This document shows positions 61,220-64,000 of a DNA stretch of 64,000 nucleotides, in pieces. A program made the position numbers and the translations under genes. The notes beneath the pieces are model-generated. The model was not told where the DNA came from. It searched no databases and saw only the letters and a list, made by a program, of their open reading frames with translations. Position 1 is the first letter of the stretch. Every line of letters starts with the position of its first letter. The stretch is from Dioscorea cayenensis subsp. rotundata (Eukaryota; Streptophyta; Magnoliopsida; Dioscoreales; Dioscoreaceae), in the NCBI RefSeq assembly GCF_009730915.1, contig NC_052475.1, positions 25,977,016 to 26,041,015 on the forward strand. The letters run 5' to 3'.

Positions 61220-61807
61220 TCTTCGTTCTCATCAGTCCTCACCCACAGACAAGGCCCTCAAGTACTCCAAGCAAATCTCCCCCCTTCTTTCCATCACATC
61301 CTTCAAAATACTTCGTATCCTCGATGCCTTAGTCACCGCCAGGCCCCCATGGCATCCTCCACTCATTTCGGCTCAGCATTAAGAACCTTCAAAGCGGCAA
61401 CCAACCGATCAAGAACAAAGATAAGGATCAACAAAGAAGAATCAACAAGGTTTAGTAGTTTACATCATTCCACGCGTGGAATGCGGACTTCAAGGAGAGG
61501 AAAGCACGGCGGGAGTTGGAGTCAGTCGTGTTCTGGGAGAGAAGGATGCTGACGACGCCATCGAGGACGGTCTTCTCCGGAGGAGCTTCGTCGGAGGGGT
61601 CAGGATTGCGATACTTGGCGAGGTCTCTGGGGATACCATGGAGGGCAAGAAGGTCGTTGCGGACGGCACGGCATTGGGCCGGCGTGGGTTGGTGATGCTC
61701 CGGGAACAGATCAGGGGAGGTCCGGGAAGAGGAGGCTGGAGAGATTAGCAGAGGATTTGGGGGATCCGGGATTGTGTAGTCTTCTTCCGCTTAGGGTTTC
61801 GAGGCAT
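61220..61807 (-). pseudogene. HhH-GPD DNA glycosylase gene fragment (At3g47830-like), intron retained
   Basis: Reading leftward from ATG at 61807, MPRNPKRKKTTQSRIP then (after a 1-base frameshift) [47 protein letters not shown] and [20 protein letters not shown] donor at 61463 and an acceptor at 61387-61388 bound a 77-nt intron. Exon 2 then reads VLNAEPK, a stop where Trp is expected, VEDAM, a frameshift, and [20 protein letters not shown] then [12 protein letters not shown], near 61234. These match plant HhH-GPD glycosylases of the At3g47830 type up to just before the catalytic helix-hairpin-helix. Keeping the intron shows capture of genomic DNA, not of mRNA. Confidence 0.75.
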
Positions 61808-61947
61808 TGTTGCCCACTTGCCCACTTGCCCCAATTAAATAAAGTAATAAATTATAAAAATAACAAAATTAATATTATTTGAATTTTGAATTAAACCAAA
61901 ATACTTATTTTTTTTTATTTTAAATTTGAACATTTGAAATAATAAAA

Positions 61948-62012
61948 TCCAAGACTAATCTTTTTTATTTTTAATTTAAACATTTGAAATAATAAAAAAA
62001 ATTAGTCTTGGA
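61948..62012. repeat. Inverted repeat (about 23-bp arms) with overlapping direct repeat at the hAT gene 3' end
   Basis: TCCAAGACTAAT plus a T-rich run (61948-61970) pairs with its reverse complement at about 61990-62012, which includes the transposase stop codon. CATTTGAAATAATAAAA is also repeated directly at 61931 and 61981. Confidence 0.8.
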
Positions 62013-64000
62013 ATCTTGGCATCTTGCAAGCTTGAGGCTCATCAATCTATTTCTTCTACATCAGTATATATGCCTTCTCCGCCGTCATCAGGGGTGAATT
62101 GTTCTATTTTACCTTGTAATCTATCTTCAGCATCTAGCCAATCCTTCAAACATATGCACATTTTGCACTGTTTGATTATTCATTCTGCTCCTCCTATCAT
62201 CCAATACTCTTTTTCCTGCACTAAAACAAGACTCCGATGCTACTGTAGACATCGGTGGAGTTAACAGATCACGAGCCATGGCGGCAAGTACAGGATAACT
62301 ATGTGCATGTTGTTTCCACCATGCCAAAATATCAAAACCATCTATTTCTTCCGATGTAAGGAAATTATTAATATTATTATTTAAATAATGATTTATTTCA
62401 TGAGAAGTAGAAGAAGTGCTAGAAGAAGAAGAAGCACCTGTGGAAAATTTTCTTTTAATTATATTTACAACATAAGTGGCGGATCTATTTTTGGTGCTTG
62501 AAGAGGAACTTTCACTAGATTGAGGCATATTGAAAGTCCTTCTATCACCATATTTTCTATAATATTCATTATACATATCATAAAATAAAGAACGATAATT
62601 TTCTTTCAAAATAGAATGATCAAGACCCATATTATTATCATAAGAATCAATTATGCAAAAAGTGCCATCAATTTTAAAACGGGGGTCAGAAAACATAGCT
62701 AAAATAGGAAGTGGTTAAATTTTTCCAAAATATTTTTTAAATTTTCCCTCCATAGGAGCAATAATAGGAGCAAAATTAGGGTCTTCTCTATATTTTGCAA
62801 AAATCTCACTAATAAAAAATATTTGGTTAAAAATAATAGATGAAGTGGAATAATAAACACCGGACAAAATATTAGTTGAAGCATAAAAAATTTCCAAAAA
62901 TTCCTTAATAAATGGCTCACTTCCCAATCATAATTAGTGACATGATCATCGGGAAATCTCTCATTAACAAACATAGAAATAATATCTCTATCATTATAAG
63001 CACACTCCAACATTTCATAAGTTGAATTCCACCTATGCTCAACATCAATAATATATCTTTTACATTTTCTCCCCCTTTCCGAACAATAAGCTTGAAATCA
63101 TGTCTTCGGGTTGAACCATTTCGAACATATAAAATAGAATTTCGAACTTTTTTAATATGGGGCTCAATTATTTTTAAACCTTCTCTAACACATAAATTCA
63201 AAACATGACAAGCACAACGCACATGAAAAAAAGCCCCGGAAAATAAAGGCATTAAATTCATTTTTAAAAGATCGACCGCATTGTTATTTGCCGAAGCATT
63301 ATCCAAAGTTATTGAAAATATAGAACTCGAAATACTATACTCATTAATAGCCCGAGTTATATAACTTGCAATAACACTTGCGGTATGGCGGTGTTCTAAT
63401 TCAAAAAAACTTAAAAATACGCTTTTTGCAAAAACCCAATTATTATCAATATAGTGAGCGGTAACACAAAGATAATTTGTTTGAAATTGAGAAGACCAAA
63501 TATCCGAAGTAAGAGAAATTTTAAAAGAACAAGAAGATAATTCGGAAATTAATTTTTGTTTATAATCATCATAAATAATAAGACAATATTTTCTCATAGT
63601 ATTTCTTGAAACCGATTTAAAAATTTGGATTAAAACCTCGAATAAAGCATTTTTTTATAAAAGCGGTATTTTTCGGCAAGATAAAAAAAGGTTGCTCATT
63701 TTGAACAATAAATTTCGCAACTTCTTTTCTTGCATTTTCATTATTAAAAATAAAATTTCCCATACTCGAATCAGTAAAACTAATTTGCGTTTGTGTGGGA
63801 TCGTGTAGCTTCGCGGCATACTTGTCGGCATGTCTTTTTAAATGCCCCGTCCCCCCCGAAGTTTGGCAAGAAAAATCCTTTTTACATTTTTTACAAACCG
63901 CCCGAGTGCCTTTGTTCGGAAAATCAACAATGTCATAAAATTGCCAAACCCCGGAAGTTCGTTTTCTAGAGTTTTTAGGGTTGTTACTTGATGGCCCAAT
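62002..64000 (-). pseudogene. hAT transposase, broken by several frameshifts (5' end beyond window)
   Basis: Reading leftward: a BED zinc finger (GVWQFYDIVDF, CKKCKKDF, GHLKRH) at about 63790-63960, and the RNase H-like core (SLTSDIWSSQF, ITLDNASANNNAV, RCACHVLNLCVREGL) at about 63150-63597. The middle helical part is spread over several frames (62715-63050). The hAT dimerisation domain (FDILAWWKQHAHSYPVLAAMARD, LLTPPMSTVASESCFS) lies at about 62180-62340, and an acidic C-tail ends at 62002. Frameshifts occur in a T-run near 63622, near 63050-63090, near 62925, near 62700 and near 62150. In an active hAT enzyme this would cut and rejoin DNA at the element ends; this copy cannot be functional. 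Confidence 0.85.

Larger units (their letters stand above)
60057..64000 (-). mobile_element. hAT transposon, left terminus to window edge (right end beyond window)
   Basis: TAGAGGTGTCAAATGGGCC at 60057 starts a GC-rich GGCCGG/CCCGGC-repetitive terminus (to about 60235), then AT-rich subterminal DNA. This is the known look of one plant hAT family. The hAT transposase pseudogene lies at 62002-64000 reading leftward, with its C-terminal side facing this end. No second terminus was seen from 60240 to 62000. The 8 bases before it, CTTCCAGC (60049-60056), are the expected target-site duplication, testable only beyond the window. Between terminus and transposase lie P450 and DNA-glycosylase fragments. 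Confidence 0.55.

Overview
The window is nuclear DNA of a flowering plant. The intergenic DNA is AT-rich, the genes have many GT-AG introns, and every recognisable gene is a plant type (RALF peptides, SECRET AGENT, DUF506, a plant receptor kinase). Transposable elements of several classes lie between and inside genes. A non-grass monocot would fit, but I cannot fix the taxon from sequence alone. One run of exactly 1000 N (36955-37954) is an assembly gap.

Layout. 1-6581: two divergently transcribed DUF506 (PDDEXK-like) paralogues, the left one cut by the window edge, about 4.9 kb apart. 7196-7766: a MITE. 11213-18085: two ribosomal protein genes on the + strand, mitochondrial mL41 and cytosolic eS8 (RPS8), each with site II plus telo-box promoter elements. 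19014-33813 (-): a complete SECRET AGENT O-GlcNAc transferase gene with 28 coding exons, 1007 aa as I splice it. One 5.3-kb intron carries an antisense, decayed Ty1-copia element with a 680-bp MITE nested in its integrase. 34-41 kb: gene-poor, with a bHLH exon relic, the gap, a second MITE and 3' ends of LINEs. 41630-43716 (-): two RALF-like peptide genes. 44805-47550 (-): a receptor-like kinase with a cysteine-rich SPARK-like ectodomain. 48786-56733 (-): a complete AP-4 adaptor epsilon subunit gene (11 exons, 960 aa).

57.4-64 kb is a nest of transposons. A deleted Mutator-like element (57406 to about 59640) is followed by a second fragment of the same family. That fragment's reading frame is interrupted at 60056/60057 by what looks like the end of a hAT element. 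The broken hAT transposase lies at 62002-64000 (-). Between hAT end and transposase are two host-gene fragments joined tail to tail: the N-terminus of a CYP71-like P450 and an intron-containing piece of an HhH-GPD DNA glycosylase. This possible gene-capturing hAT is the most unusual feature.

The intact genes are mostly housekeeping (translation, protein glycosylation, vesicle sorting) and signalling (RALF, receptor kinase) and do not form one pathway. Exon borders were placed by eye from GT/AG sites, reading frame and remembered family sequence; no alignment was run.
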